From: Volvox africanus
Lineage: Eukaryota; Chlorophyta; Chlorophyceae; Chlamydomonadales; Volvocaceae
DNA: 64,000 bases
NCBI GenBank assembly: GCA_030268105.1
Contig: BSDZ01000022.1
Span: 1,963,001-2,027,000 of the forward strand
Direction of reading: 5' to 3'
In this document: one piece after another, positions 1 through 10,253 of the stretch
Numbering within the stretch: position 1 is the first letter of the stretch
Layout: each line of letters starts with the position of its first letter
Notes under the pieces: model-generated
Seen by the model: only the letters and a program-made list of their open reading frames with translations
What the model was told of the DNA's origin: nothing
Database searches by the model: none
Program-made: the position numbers and the translations under genes

Positions 1-751
1 CCCTGCTGGCCACCCTGGCCGGGGTGTAACATGGCCTACTACCTTCGCCCTGCCTCCCTGGCAGCACCGGCAGTGCCGCCGCAGCTGCAGAAGCCGCTGC
101 GGCTGCCGCGGCAGCGCCGCACTTATTTACCCCATACCGCTTACCGACGATACCGCTTTACTGCTACTGCAACTTCTTCTTCTGTTCATGCTGCTACTGC
201 TACTGTTACTGTTCTCTTCCAGCCGCCCTTGCTGCGCCTGCCATCTGCTGCCTGAGCGCGCCTTCCATGATAGCCGATTGCGTATGCTCGTTGTCCCCCT
301 AATCTGCAAGCCTCTGGTTGCGACTGCCAGGGGTGGGGTCTGCTGACCCAGATGACCACTGTACCCGAGGAGGCCGGCCCAGCCTCCTGGGTCCTTCCTC
401 CGTATCATGCGCTCTTATCATTAATGTACGCGCACATGGGCGTGTGTTCTAAACTGAGTATCGTTGTCCAATCCAATCTCTGCTTATGATGTGTATGCAA
501 CCGACAGCCGATTGACGATTTGGTTCACCGAACACGCATCGTCGCATCGTCGGTGTAAAGCGGATAGCGCCACACCATACATACCCCCGGGCCCTAGAAA
601 GAACTCGCTAGTCGGGGAGGACTTGGTAGATACCACCCCTCCCTCTCAATCCTGTAAAAGTATCCCAGGTGCCTGATGGGGCCCCCACTGCGGTATTGGA
701 TACAAATCCCATGCCAGTGCATGGCACGAGCCTAATCAGGCGTTACCGTAC

Positions 752-1615
752 CTGTTCTTTAAGCTCCAGTTTAAGGTTCCGCTTGTCCTTTCCGAGATCC
801 CCCTCCCGCTTCCGAAACTCGTCCTGCTGCAGCTTGAGGGCCAGCTCGCCATCCGCTTTGAGCGTTGTGATGTTGTTCTGGTGCTCGTATAGCAAGTGCT
901 TGACCTTTTGCTTGTAAACCTGTGTAAGAATGCCGAAGGATTTGGTGGACTTGAGCACGTGAAAAGACAGGGGATATTTATTGTGAGATGGCGCGTGGGA
1001 TGTAACCCGCGACTCGATGAACTCAAGAGGGAGTAAGGTTGGGGATGTTCGGGGACTTGGTGTCCATCGTCGGGGTCTCCTGGTGCCAGCGCAGCGGCTC
1101 TCCAGGCTGTATATCAAAGTTGATAATGGCTGATGATATTCAGGTTTTGTGGTAATGGCTGACCCACCTTAATTTCAACCTGGTGCCGCTCCTCCATCTC
1201 CTCCATTTCCCGGTCCTTATTCCGAAGCTCAGCCCGTCGGTCCTCCAGGTCCTTCTTCGTAATCTCCCAGAAAGCATTAATCTTATCCTGTATTAAAAAT
1301 GCAGAAACCGTCCTCCGTTCGAAAATGAACGAGGACCTGGGCATGCAATGGCACGCGGGGCCACCCTCACTTACTCTCTCCAACTGCATATAGTTTCGGT
1401 ACTCCTCCTCTTTGTTCTTTTCTTTCTCCAGCGTTCCAATTTTCTGGTTGAGCTCCTCCACCGAGGCGCCCTCGATGTCCCCTGTTTGCACTGCATCCTT
1501 CTTCGCGTCCTGAACGAAAGCGCATTCGAGCCTCTAAGTTTATTTCTCAGATTATCAGGCAAGATGTTTAAGACTTCATTCACACCTTCTTCGCTGACTT
1601 CTTTTTGGGGGCCAT
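752..1615 (-). CDS. DRC4: DRC4/GAS8/PF2 nexin-dynein regulatory complex subunit, 5' part
   Basis: This is the N-terminal part of the conserved axonemal protein DRC4 (GAS8 in animals, PF2 in Chlamydomonas), a coiled-coil scaffold of the nexin-dynein regulatory complex in motile flagella. Exons on the minus strand are 1615-1586, 1509-1375, 1287-1168 and 919-752, giving 151 codons in continuous frame. The start [10 protein letters not shown] matches the basic family N-terminus. Family-specific blocks follow: [47 protein letters not shown] and [16 protein letters not shown]. The last exon ends in ELKEQ at a GTACGG donor. The remaining two thirds of the protein are not visible in 1-751, so the gene must continue left through an intron of at least 750 bases. 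It is divergent from the uL15m gene, with 404 bases between start codons. Identity is very secure; the short first exon is slightly less so. Confidence 0.93.
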
Positions 1616-2019
1616 TGTGGCGACCTATTCAATGACAATGCAATGATTTTATCAATCCTAAGCTCATAAGTTTAAACAAGTAAGACCAACATGCTCAAAG
1701 CCAAGAGCGGCGTCACTAAGAGAAAAACGATCATGCCGTACAATTCCTGGTTGCAGTTGATGTTGACGAAGTCTAACTGATGTAGTAAAATTACAAGCAT
1801 TTGTAAACGTTACTAGATTGGCTTGCTGGATGTCTGTTTGGACCTTTTGACATTTGCAAAAAATCTTGGACCGCTGTCAGTGGCTCAGTGCCCAATGCGA
1901 AACGCGTATGGATTAGTTGTACCTGATTACAAGTTATTTTGTACCAATACAACAAGGTAGAAGTGAGGTAATAATCGTAAACCTAGGCACACCTTCATAG
2001 GTCGGCGCTGTTGATTACT
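1616..2019. promoter_or_regulatory. Divergent intergenic region between DRC4 and uL15m
   Basis: These 404 bases separate two divergently transcribed start codons and must hold both 5' UTRs and both promoters. No open reading frame of note and no clear TATA box can be assigned. The sequence is AT-rich compared with the flanking exons. That it is a shared bidirectional promoter is inferred from the spacing alone. Confidence 0.45.
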
Positions 2020-4955
2020 ATGTCTCGAGCAAAGAGCCTCCTAATGGAGCTTGGGGCTGCTTGTCAACGATCATGTGGCATCATGATGGGGGACAACGTT
2101 GCGGCGTCTGCTCGCGCCAGCTGCATTCTCGGAAGTATAGCCTCCTCATCAGGCTCTCCTTGGCGGACGTGGAGCTTACAACACGCACACACGATGTGGT
2201 CAAATCCAACATTTCTTAGCGGCCAGCTATTGCGATTATTCTCCACCCAGCAGCCCCCGCAGCTTGGCAGCGGGACACGGCCCAGCCCACCCAACTACTT
2301 CGTAAGCCTTGGCAATTTGCGTGACAACCCCGGAGCGACCCGGCAGGTGAGGCTTTACGGACGGACACGCAAACTAGTTGGCTAAACATTGCGTGCTGGG
2401 GGAAGAGACAAAGCCTACCTAGGTTTACGGTTTGTGGCAAGTACATGTGTACGTCTGCGCTCCCTCTTCATTGTCATCATCGTCATCATCATCATCATCA
2501 CCTGGCCTTTTTCGCCATTGTACGTTTGCAACCACCACAACGAAGAAAACGGCTTCATTACTCAACCTGTACCCAAAGTCAGGCTCCCCAAAACAAAGAA
2601 ACCCTGGTGGAGTCTTGGTATAGTTACCACCACGACCGCCGCGGGGTCTTTGTCATCTGTTAGTCGTATTTCTTATACTTGCATGGGCATTCGGCACATT
2701 CGCTGGGCCTTGCCTCCCTCCCCATCAGCGCATCCGGGTGGGTCGTGGCGATGCTGGTCGGCGAAACAAGTACGCAGGACGCGGCATGAAGGGACAAAAG
2801 TCGAGAGGTACGACATGTGAAATGTATTCCTTATTAGGGGTATATATATTTTTATAGCGGTTACATGTCGGCTTTCAGCCATCTCCATTTCTTGCATGGC
2901 CACCAACCAACACCATTGCAACCACCTAACGGCAATACCACCGCAAACAAACCCCCGAACACCACATACTGATCTCCAATCTCTTGATCTCTCTAACACC
3001 TATTAACTATTTGCCATGTGTCGTACGTCATTTGTACGACTTAGGTGGACCACACATGCTCTTTGACGGCGGCCAGCTGGGTTTGCTCAAGTTCCCCGTG
3101 ATGCGTCAGCGGCCGTCGTGAGTGCCGTACCGGGTATAACCCAGCCCTCCATCACCTCCATCGCCCCCGCCACCTTCCATCTGTTGCGGGCTGGGTTTGC
3201 GTGTCTTTCCCCCCTCGCTGCGGTTCGCAACAGCGGTGTCAACAGCGGTCCCGCCTATTCCTCTATCTTCAGTTCTTTGTGGCATCACTTGGTGTGTCTG
3301 GAGTAGGGTGCATCTGACCCGTTCTTTACGGAGTGCGGCGTACGACCCCCCTGACTCCAAATCTGGGTTTATCCGTCAGGGTGGTGTGTCCTGGCTCCGA
3401 AGTTCTAATTAGCCCCAACACACAGGTGTACGCGCATGGGTGATCCCTATGGGTGATCCCTGAAATTAATGGAGATGGCATATGGGTCAGTGACCCGTGG
3501 GTCGGTGTCGCCCCTTCACCGGCGTTAGCTCTTGCATGTGGGTCTCTTACAAGCTTCTCCCTGAGTGCTTTCCACACGTATACTATCTAAGCACATCGGG
3601 GCTTCTGTTTTCTGTCGTACAGGTACGAGGTCCTGTACTACCAGCTGGGTCTCAGTCGGGTGTTGGAGTTCGTACAGTTGGGTCTACTGGATCCCACCCG
3701 AACCATTTCCATGAAGGTGGGGGCCCGTACACACACATGCATAAACACTATTTATAATCTATATCTCTTTTTCAACCTTCCCTTACTTAGTTTCCTATTG
3801 AAGCACGCGCCTGGGCCGCCCGTAACCCCGTGCTGTGGTGCTTATACAGGAGCTGTACGACAGCGGTTGTGTGACTCGTAACGTCAAGTACGGCGTCATG
3901 CTGTACGGCAAAGCGCGGCTAACATTTCCGCTGGACATCCAGGTCCGCGTTCTGAGGAGAGTGAAGTCTGATGGGGAGTTGGCCGGGGGCCCGGGGAAAT
4001 CAGGGGCGCAGTGGAGGGACGCAGTCGAATGCGTTTCGTAACTCCGTATCCGTACACTTAGGATTGCCGTACACTTGGACAATAGAATGGCTTGCGTGAG
4101 TGGTAAAATGCCGTGGCCGTTGGTGGTTCTCGGAGCGCTAGCTGTGCGCATCTATCTTCGCATTGTAGGAAATTGGGAATGACATTCTTAATACACAACG
4201 TCCCAATATATCCGACGTTCCCCCGATCTCACGACCCAGATGGCTCTGGCATGCGACAGGTGACAGCCTGTGCTTCGGAGACGAAGGGCTGCGTGGAGGC
4301 GGCGGGGGGCCGTATCACCCGTGTATACTACACTATGGAGGGCTTGTCGGCCATCCTGCACGTGAGTGCGAATAATCGATGGCGACCCGTGGGTCAGCTA
4401 TTCCCGCTCACGTCCACGCCACACGTACATCTGCCCTTTCGGTCACCAATTTCCGTCCTCACCAATGTTTTCGCATTTCGTGTTCGTACCTGCGTCAGCT
4501 TCTTCTCCTTCCCTGCTCCTCCAGGAGCTATACGTTTATATGGGTCATGATGTAAAACCCAAACAGAGATCATCGTGCCGGGTCGTGAATCTGTTTTGCT
4601 GTCGCGCGCCAATTTCTACGGTGAAAGTTTTTTACCCGGACGGAGAGGGGTAATGTATCGGCCGGCCAGCAGTATTATCCAAACCGTTGAAAGCAATAAC
4701 CAATAGTTCGTTGCGGTCCCCGGATTCCTTCTCTCTGGGTTCCTCAAACTGCAGCCCCAGAAGTACACCAGCCGGCGACTGCCGTTGCCGCTGCCTGCGG
4801 CGGGCTGGCACCCGAAGTACGACAAGAATTTCGACGCCATCGGTCAGATTCCGCCGGTGCTACTGCAGAATGTGCTAGCGCTGACGCCGGCGCCATCATC
4901 GACGACCGCCCGCTCCACGGCTGCTGGCGGCACTGCCGGCGCTGTCAAGGCGTAA
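2020..4955 (+). CDS. MRPL15: Mitochondrial large-subunit ribosomal protein uL15m
   Basis: This encodes ribosomal protein L15 of the mitochondrial large subunit. Exons are 2020-2346, 2729-2807, 3045-3117, 3623-3716, 3850-3942, 4260-4361 and 4707-4955, giving 338 residues. The first about 75 residues form a basic, Ser/Ala-rich presequence. Then come the L15 signatures FVSLGNLRDNPGATRQ, RVGRGDAGRRNKYAGRGMKG with GQKSR, and FDGGQLGLLKFPVMRQRP. The C-terminal globular part contains ELYDSGCVTRNVKYGVMLYG and ACASETKGCVEAAGGRITRV, with the extra tail of mitochondrial rather than plastid or bacterial L15. The presequence and tail make mitochondrial location likely. ATG 2020 is the first in-frame ATG; the donor after 3942 (GTCCGC) is weak, and the acceptor at 4706 was chosen by frame only. 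A TGTAA signal lies about 280 bases after the stop. Confidence 0.93.
2501..2597 (+). repeat. Dispersed repeat, copy 1 (inverted partner at 23594-23692)
   Basis: About 97 bases in uL15m intron 1 match, in reverse complement, the stretch at 23594-23692. Shared blocks in order are CCTGGCCTTTTTCGCCATTG, ACCACCACAACG, ACCTGTACCCAAAGTCA and CTCCCCAAAAC, with scattered substitutions between them (roughly 85 percent identity by eye). A short ATC microsatellite precedes it. It has no coding potential and is probably a fragment of a dispersed non-coding or transposon-derived repeat family. Confidence 0.75.
3492..3503. repeat. GACCC-GT-GGGTC palindrome, first of 14
   Basis: A 12-base motif with self-complementary 5-base arms GACCC and GGGTC, in uL15m intron 3. 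The same motif with centre AT, GT, AC or GC recurs at 4384, 11278, 13238, 14751, 16072, 16518, 17551, 17624, 17674, 20142, 28289, 38711 and 48143. One copy is in an exon; all the others are intronic. Confidence 0.85.
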
Positions 4956-6344
4956 GGCACAAGGCGGCCTCATTCTCCGTTGGATGCTTGAATGCGATGG
5001 CACCTATAAGAATTGTAGCGATCTGTATATGCGTCTTGTCATCGCCTAGCGGCTGTGGCGTATGGCCTCCCTCATGTCTATTTGCACCACCTTGCCACAT
5101 CTTACGCACAAAACGTGCCAAATACCCAGCTGGCTGTGTTGGGTCGGGCTCCATGATAAACCCTGGTTTAGAAACAACTTGTCTTCTTTATTCAGTCTTC
5201 TTCCTCTTCGTCCAATCAGGTGTGTGCTGCCGGTGTAATGTGTTTTCTTCGGTTTTGTTACCTCGAAGCGAATGTAGCAAGAGAATGTTCGCTCCCTTTC
5301 AACCTTACCTGGGAGGGGGTCCATGTGAAGCACTCACATCTTAATGGGTTTATGTGTTTAGTACTCCTCGTGGATGGGTCGTGACGAGGAAATGTTCGAC
5401 TGCTGGCGTATGGGCTGTCGCGGAATATGGAGGCTGGTTTGGGTGTAGCATGTAGGACCTAGGACATCGTTGGCTGTCTGGCTTCCGATGCATAAAATCC
5501 GTCAGGCGACGAGTGCTTGATCTCCTCCCGACCTAAGCACAGCACGTGGGGCCGCTACATGTTGACTAGCGTGCTGTTCGGATCCTATGTAATACCGCCG
5601 CGAATCAGACCGTAGGCTAACAAGGAGCAAAACGTTGTTGTGATCATTGCTCGAAACCGGCGTTAATATATTATTATGGCACCCTGAGCTTGTTCCTCCA
5701 ACTCTATCCCGGCGTGTGACCGTTTCCAGTATTGCGCATGGTTCCCCGGGCTCGACGTAAGAGCTCCTCTCTGAACTACCGCACTAGATGATGAAGTCAG
5801 ATGAGTAGTTGGTCATCCGCAAAGCCCTGCACAGCTACCTTGTGAGTCATGTCTGAGGTCGACCAAGTACCCGTATAGGAAAGGAGGAATGCATTTGCAT
5901 ATGCAATAATAATCATGACCCCAATAGAATTACGACGAGGAATATTCATTGTGCTGGGTTGAGTCTTTGGAGCCCATGAACTTGAGCGCTTCGCCTGATA
6001 GCGACTCTGTGCGCAGAAGAGGCGCTTATAGCTAAATCGGGCCCAGCAAAATCATAACTTCATCAACTTTTGTTCATTCACAGCTTAAATATTCACCGCT
6101 CAAGTGCCTGCAAAAACTGCCCTGCCGTTTTGGGCCTGATCTTATCCGCTCCAGAACCGGCCGAGCGGCATTGGTTATTGCACGCACAACGCCGAATTTT
6201 GTTTGCTCTTCCCTTGCGACACATTGCACAGGTCTATCGATAATCATGCAGGCAGGTGGAATGCATGAGTTACCTTAGATCGGGTCGCCGAAGTCTTTCT
6301 CGTCTGACATCAGGGCTTTTTTTTGCTTTTCGACTTTGCAGACC
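4956..6344. other. Intergenic region between uL15m and FNR
   Basis: No coding exon was recognised here. It should contain the uL15m 3' UTR, ending near the TGTAA at 5234-5238 or the later one at 5588-5592, and the promoter and 5' UTR of the ferredoxin-NADP+ reductase gene. Just before the FNR start codon a T-rich tract ends in TTTGCAG, five bases upstream of the ATG, which could be the acceptor of a 5' UTR intron. Confidence 0.6.
5234..5238 (+). terminator. TGTAA polyadenylation signal of uL15m
   Basis: TGTAA is the usual polyadenylation signal in volvocine algae. This copy lies 279 bases after the uL15m stop codon on the same strand. A second TGTAA at 5588-5592 is an alternative. Confidence 0.55.
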
Positions 6345-8903
6345 ATGCGTGCTCCCGCTGCTCAGGGCGCTGTAAGTCTAGAATGCAGAATGACCTAGAG
6401 CGCAGCTGTCCTTGTGTTGTAGCTACCTGACGTTTGTAGGAGGCGAGATCGACTAAAATTTGGGTTTGCGTCCTTCATTTCCGCAGGCCACCCGTGTGGC
6501 TGCCCGCCGTGTGTTCCGCCCGGTGGCTGCCACTAAGGTCTCAACCGCTGTGACCACCGATGTGTCCAAGCGGTAGGTAAAGGATGCAAACGCTTCAGTC
6601 AGTATGCAGCACAATATCCAACTGTCCTTTTGCGTCCATTTCTGTTCTTGTATAGGACGGTGCCCACCGCTCTGGAGGAGGGCGAGGTGAGTTCTACGTT
6701 TGGGGCGGCTGGTCAAGGGCCGGCTGGTCTGGTATATAAACTCATGTGGGTCAGTGTCGGTGCAGCATATAAGGGTTATATGATATTGCTTTGCAGATGC
6801 CGCTGAACACCTACTCGAACAAGGCTCCCTTCAAGGCTAAGGTTCGCTCGGTTGAGACCATCACTGGCCCGAAGGCCACTGGTGAGACTTGCCACATCAT
6901 CATTGATACTGAGGGCAAGATTCCCTTCTGGGAGGGCCAGTCATATGGTGTGATTCCACCGGTGAGTCTGCGAAGGCGAGTTATTGACATGTCCGCGAAT
7001 GTCTATTGACTCCATTAATGATTGTTTTTTCGGACCAATCCAACTATGTTCATTCCATGGTAGAATCATTAGATCATTATTTTTGTCTGCTCAGGGCACC
7101 AAGATCAACAGCAAGGGCAAGGAGGTGCCCCACGGTACCCGCCTTTACTCGATTGCCTCGTCGCGCTACGGCGATGACTTTGATGGCAAGACTGCCTCGC
7201 TGTGCGTCCGCCGCGCTGTGTATGTGGACCCGGAGACTGGCAAGGAGGACCCCGCCAAGAAGGGTATCTGCTCGAACTTCCTCTGTGATGCCGCCCCTGG
7301 CACTGAGATCACCATGACCGGTGAGTTCCTGAGTTTTGTGCGGGCAAAGCTTGCAATGAAATCATTGAGCAATATTTTGAAGATATGCGCCTCGACCTTT
7401 AGTACGAGAGGAATACAAACGTGTTTTGGGTATTATGTTTCGTTAACTTAAGGCTGACGAGTTGCTAGCTTGGCGTGTACCTGGAAGGTAAATGGTTCAG
7501 GGGCGCATTGTTGGCTGGGCCCAGTCCTGCACGCGACTGTGAGCAATGAAAGACTAAAGAATGAAATAAGGATTTTTCAATTTGTGAGATTTTCTTCAAA
7601 ATTTATGATGGATGGTTACGTGATGTGGTGATGGAATCTCCTCAGGCCCGACCGGCAAGGTGCTGCTGCTGCCAGCCGACACCAATGCCCCGCTCATCTG
7701 CGTGGCCACCGGTACCGGCATTGCCCCATTCCGCTCTTTCTGGCGCCGGTGCTTCATGGAGAACGTGCCAAGCTACAAGTTCACTGGCCTGTTCTGGCTC
7801 TTCATGGGCGTGGCTAACTCTGATGCTAAGCTGTACGACGAAGAGCTGCAGGTGCGTCAGTAGTTTACGAAATTGTCTTGCCTTTACGGCCCCTAACGAA
7901 ATTTCCTCGCTATCATGATATCTGGACCTCTTTTTTGGGCCGGGATTGCGGGGATGGAGAAATATTCACATTACATGCACTCGGATCAACCAAGCCTGTA
8001 GCTGGTTCGCCTCCATTCTTTGCCGTCCATGCAAATTGTTCAGCTTGGTTAGCCTGATCTGGGTTATCTTACGTTCCTATGATGACGTGAAATGATACCA
8101 ACTCGATTATACCGTGCAGGCCCTGGCCAAGAATTACCCAAGCCAGTTCCGCCTGGACTACGCCCTGTCGCGTGAGCAGAAGAACCGCAAGGGCGGCAAG
8201 ATGTACATCCAGGTTCGTAGGTCTGTTGGTGCGGCATTACTTGCCCACATTTTGTTCTTTTGGCTTTGAAAGTCAATGAGAGATCCGTGGCTGGATCTGA
8301 GGCGATGTTCGACTGTCACCCCAAAAGCTACGATCACTTTGATGTATGTGTACTGCTGACCACACGTAATCAATCTGAACATTTATTCTTTGTACAGTCC
8401 CGTCCACATCAAGGTACGGCGCGGCATCTTGGATTCCTTAATAACGCAAATCTCGTACTCGTCCCCCCTTCAAACATCTGAACAGGACAAGGTGGAGGAG
8501 TACTCTGATGAGATCTTCGACCTGCTGGACAACGGCGCCCACATGTACTTCTGCGGCCTGAAGGGAATGATGCCCGGCATCCAGGTGGGTCGGGTTGGCG
8601 AGTCGTCTGGAGGAGCTCTAGATTGAATGGCTTAAATGTGGGCCGATAGTTACGCCTCGCACACTGCCGAGCTCAGAGGGCCGGCACCGTAAGAGCCGGA
8701 GCGGTGATGTCCATGCCGCCGTGTATTTGGTTCATGCGATGATCCCCTTCTTGATGCCCGACAAATAAATAAAATCGGTGTCTGTGGATACATCTGTCTT
8801 GCAGGAAATGCTCGAGCGCGTTGCAAAGTCCAAGGGCCTGAACTACGAGGAGTGGGTTGAGGGCCTGAAGCACCGCAACCAGTGGCACGTCGAGGTCTAC
8901 TAA
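6345..8903 (+). CDS. FNR1: Chloroplast ferredoxin-NADP+ reductase (leaf type)
   Basis: This flavoenzyme passes electrons from reduced ferredoxin to NADP+ at the end of photosystem I electron flow, on the stromal side of the thylakoid. Nine exons (6345-6371, 6487-6572, 6656-6686, 6797-6961, 7095-7320, 7646-7851, 8120-8212, 8486-8584, 8805-8903) give 343 residues, close to the algal family length. The N-terminus [18 protein letters not shown] is a typical Arg/Ala-rich transit peptide. The mature part starts near [23 protein letters not shown]-binding residues lie in [10 protein letters not shown] and SLCVRRAVY. The NADP+ site shows [16 protein letters not shown] and the conserved Cys in [13 protein letters not shown]. 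The protein ends in WHVEVY with the C-terminal Tyr that stacks on the flavin. All junctions keep frame. The 3' UTR is long, with the first TGTAA at 9591. Confidence 0.97.
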
Positions 8904-10253
8904 ACGGCTGCTTCTGCTGGATGTGTGGCAGGGGTGGGGTCCAAGATTCTATTGGTGGAGTCTCTCGTCGTTAGCAATAGTTCATGGCAGCGGGGCATTC
9001 GCAGGTTGCAGAGCCAGCCGCAACCCCGCACACTCCAGGATATGGGCCGTAATGATGTCCCTTAGTAGGACCACAACCCGGACTGGGCTCGGAGCCCCAT
9101 TGCATTAGTCGCCGCTGCGCAGCTTGCCTTGCTCCAGCGGCTGCTTCTGCTGCTGTGTTGGGCGAGCCGATGCACTCAATTTTGGCTTTTTGAGCGCGTT
9201 TCCGTGCCGTCACATTGTGTAGTCGGTGGTCGATGTCGCTCCATCCCTCCGTGTCTTGAGTTTACACGTGTGTTACTGTACACTCTACACTGTACGCCCA
9301 TCACCCGGTTATCCTTTAGATTGATGACGGAGGAGAATGGATTAAGCAATGAAGAGCGTGTGTGAGTGTAGGGCAGCCGCACGGGGTCATTTGTCCCAGA
9401 GCGCCGCTAGGTGTGGTTCAGCGGAGGTTGCAGGTGGTACGGCCGCCAGTGGTTGGCGCCTGTTTTTGCATGGATAACGGATATTGGTGGTCAGCGTTAA
9501 TTTGCGAAATTGTGCATGTCAGCACCTGACAACTATTTGCGGAGCATGAGTTATCGGGAGGTTGTTCGTTGTTTCGTACAAAGGACCTGCTGTAAACGTT
9601 CGGAGAAGATTCAATTAGTACTATTGCAATCGTGCTTTGTAAGTACCGCGAGGCTGGTGTGAAAGTTTTACCTGCAGCAGAACAGCAGCATTTGGTTCTA
9701 ACATTTTGCAACCAAGGAAAAGTCTGCAGCCAACAGCCAAATGATGCTTATGTAAGTATGGATAAAATGGGATATTTATGTCGTATAGGATGGATAAAAT
9801 GGGGATATTTAAAATCAAAACTGCCGTTCAACCGAAATATCGCGAGGATACACACACCCAACGCTTGACTTTAACAACCTCTTGCGAATGAAAAGAGGAG
9901 GGCGGGAATTAAACATTGCAAATAATTGATTGCCGGAAGTTCATTTGATGATTGAGCGACGTATGTTCAATCCATGTTGGCTTGCAGACATTATGGCTGT
10001 AGGATGAAGAGTGAAGCTTAACCAGACATAGCACGGGATCAACGAGAATCGACCCGTGGGCGTCCAATGTTCGGTTTGTAATGGCTCGCAAACGCCAGTT
10101 ATTTGCAAATTTCTCATAAACTTGAAATTCATATTTAAAATTTCAAATGGATTACCCATAGAAATTGTTACAACTGAAACCTTTTCATTTCCATATCTTC
10201 CCACCGTTCGCGTCTTCCGGGCCTGACAGTATTATCTGCATCACGCAGACGTG
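8904..10253. other. FNR 3' UTR and pullulanase upstream region
   Basis: No protein-coding exon was recognised. The left part should be the FNR 3' UTR. Around 9759-9815 two near-identical copies of GGATAAAATGG followed by GATATTTA lie about 30 bases apart. An imperfect relative of the GACCC palindrome (GACCCGTGGGCG) begins near 10051. The pullulanase promoter must lie in the right-hand part. Confidence 0.55.
9591..9595 (+). terminator. Candidate TGTAA polyadenylation signal of FNR
   Basis: This is the first TGTAA on the plus strand after the FNR stop codon, about 690 bases downstream. Another follows near 9637. The distance is long but not unusual for highly expressed algal genes. Confidence 0.4.

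Noticed and set aside
3..29. Frame reading LLATLAGV-stop at the left edge, as a possible plus-strand gene end
   Set aside because: Only nine codons are visible, with no support from splice signals or conservation.
7166..7372. Minus-strand frame over FNR exon 5
   Set aside because: It is antisense of a well-conserved FNR exon.
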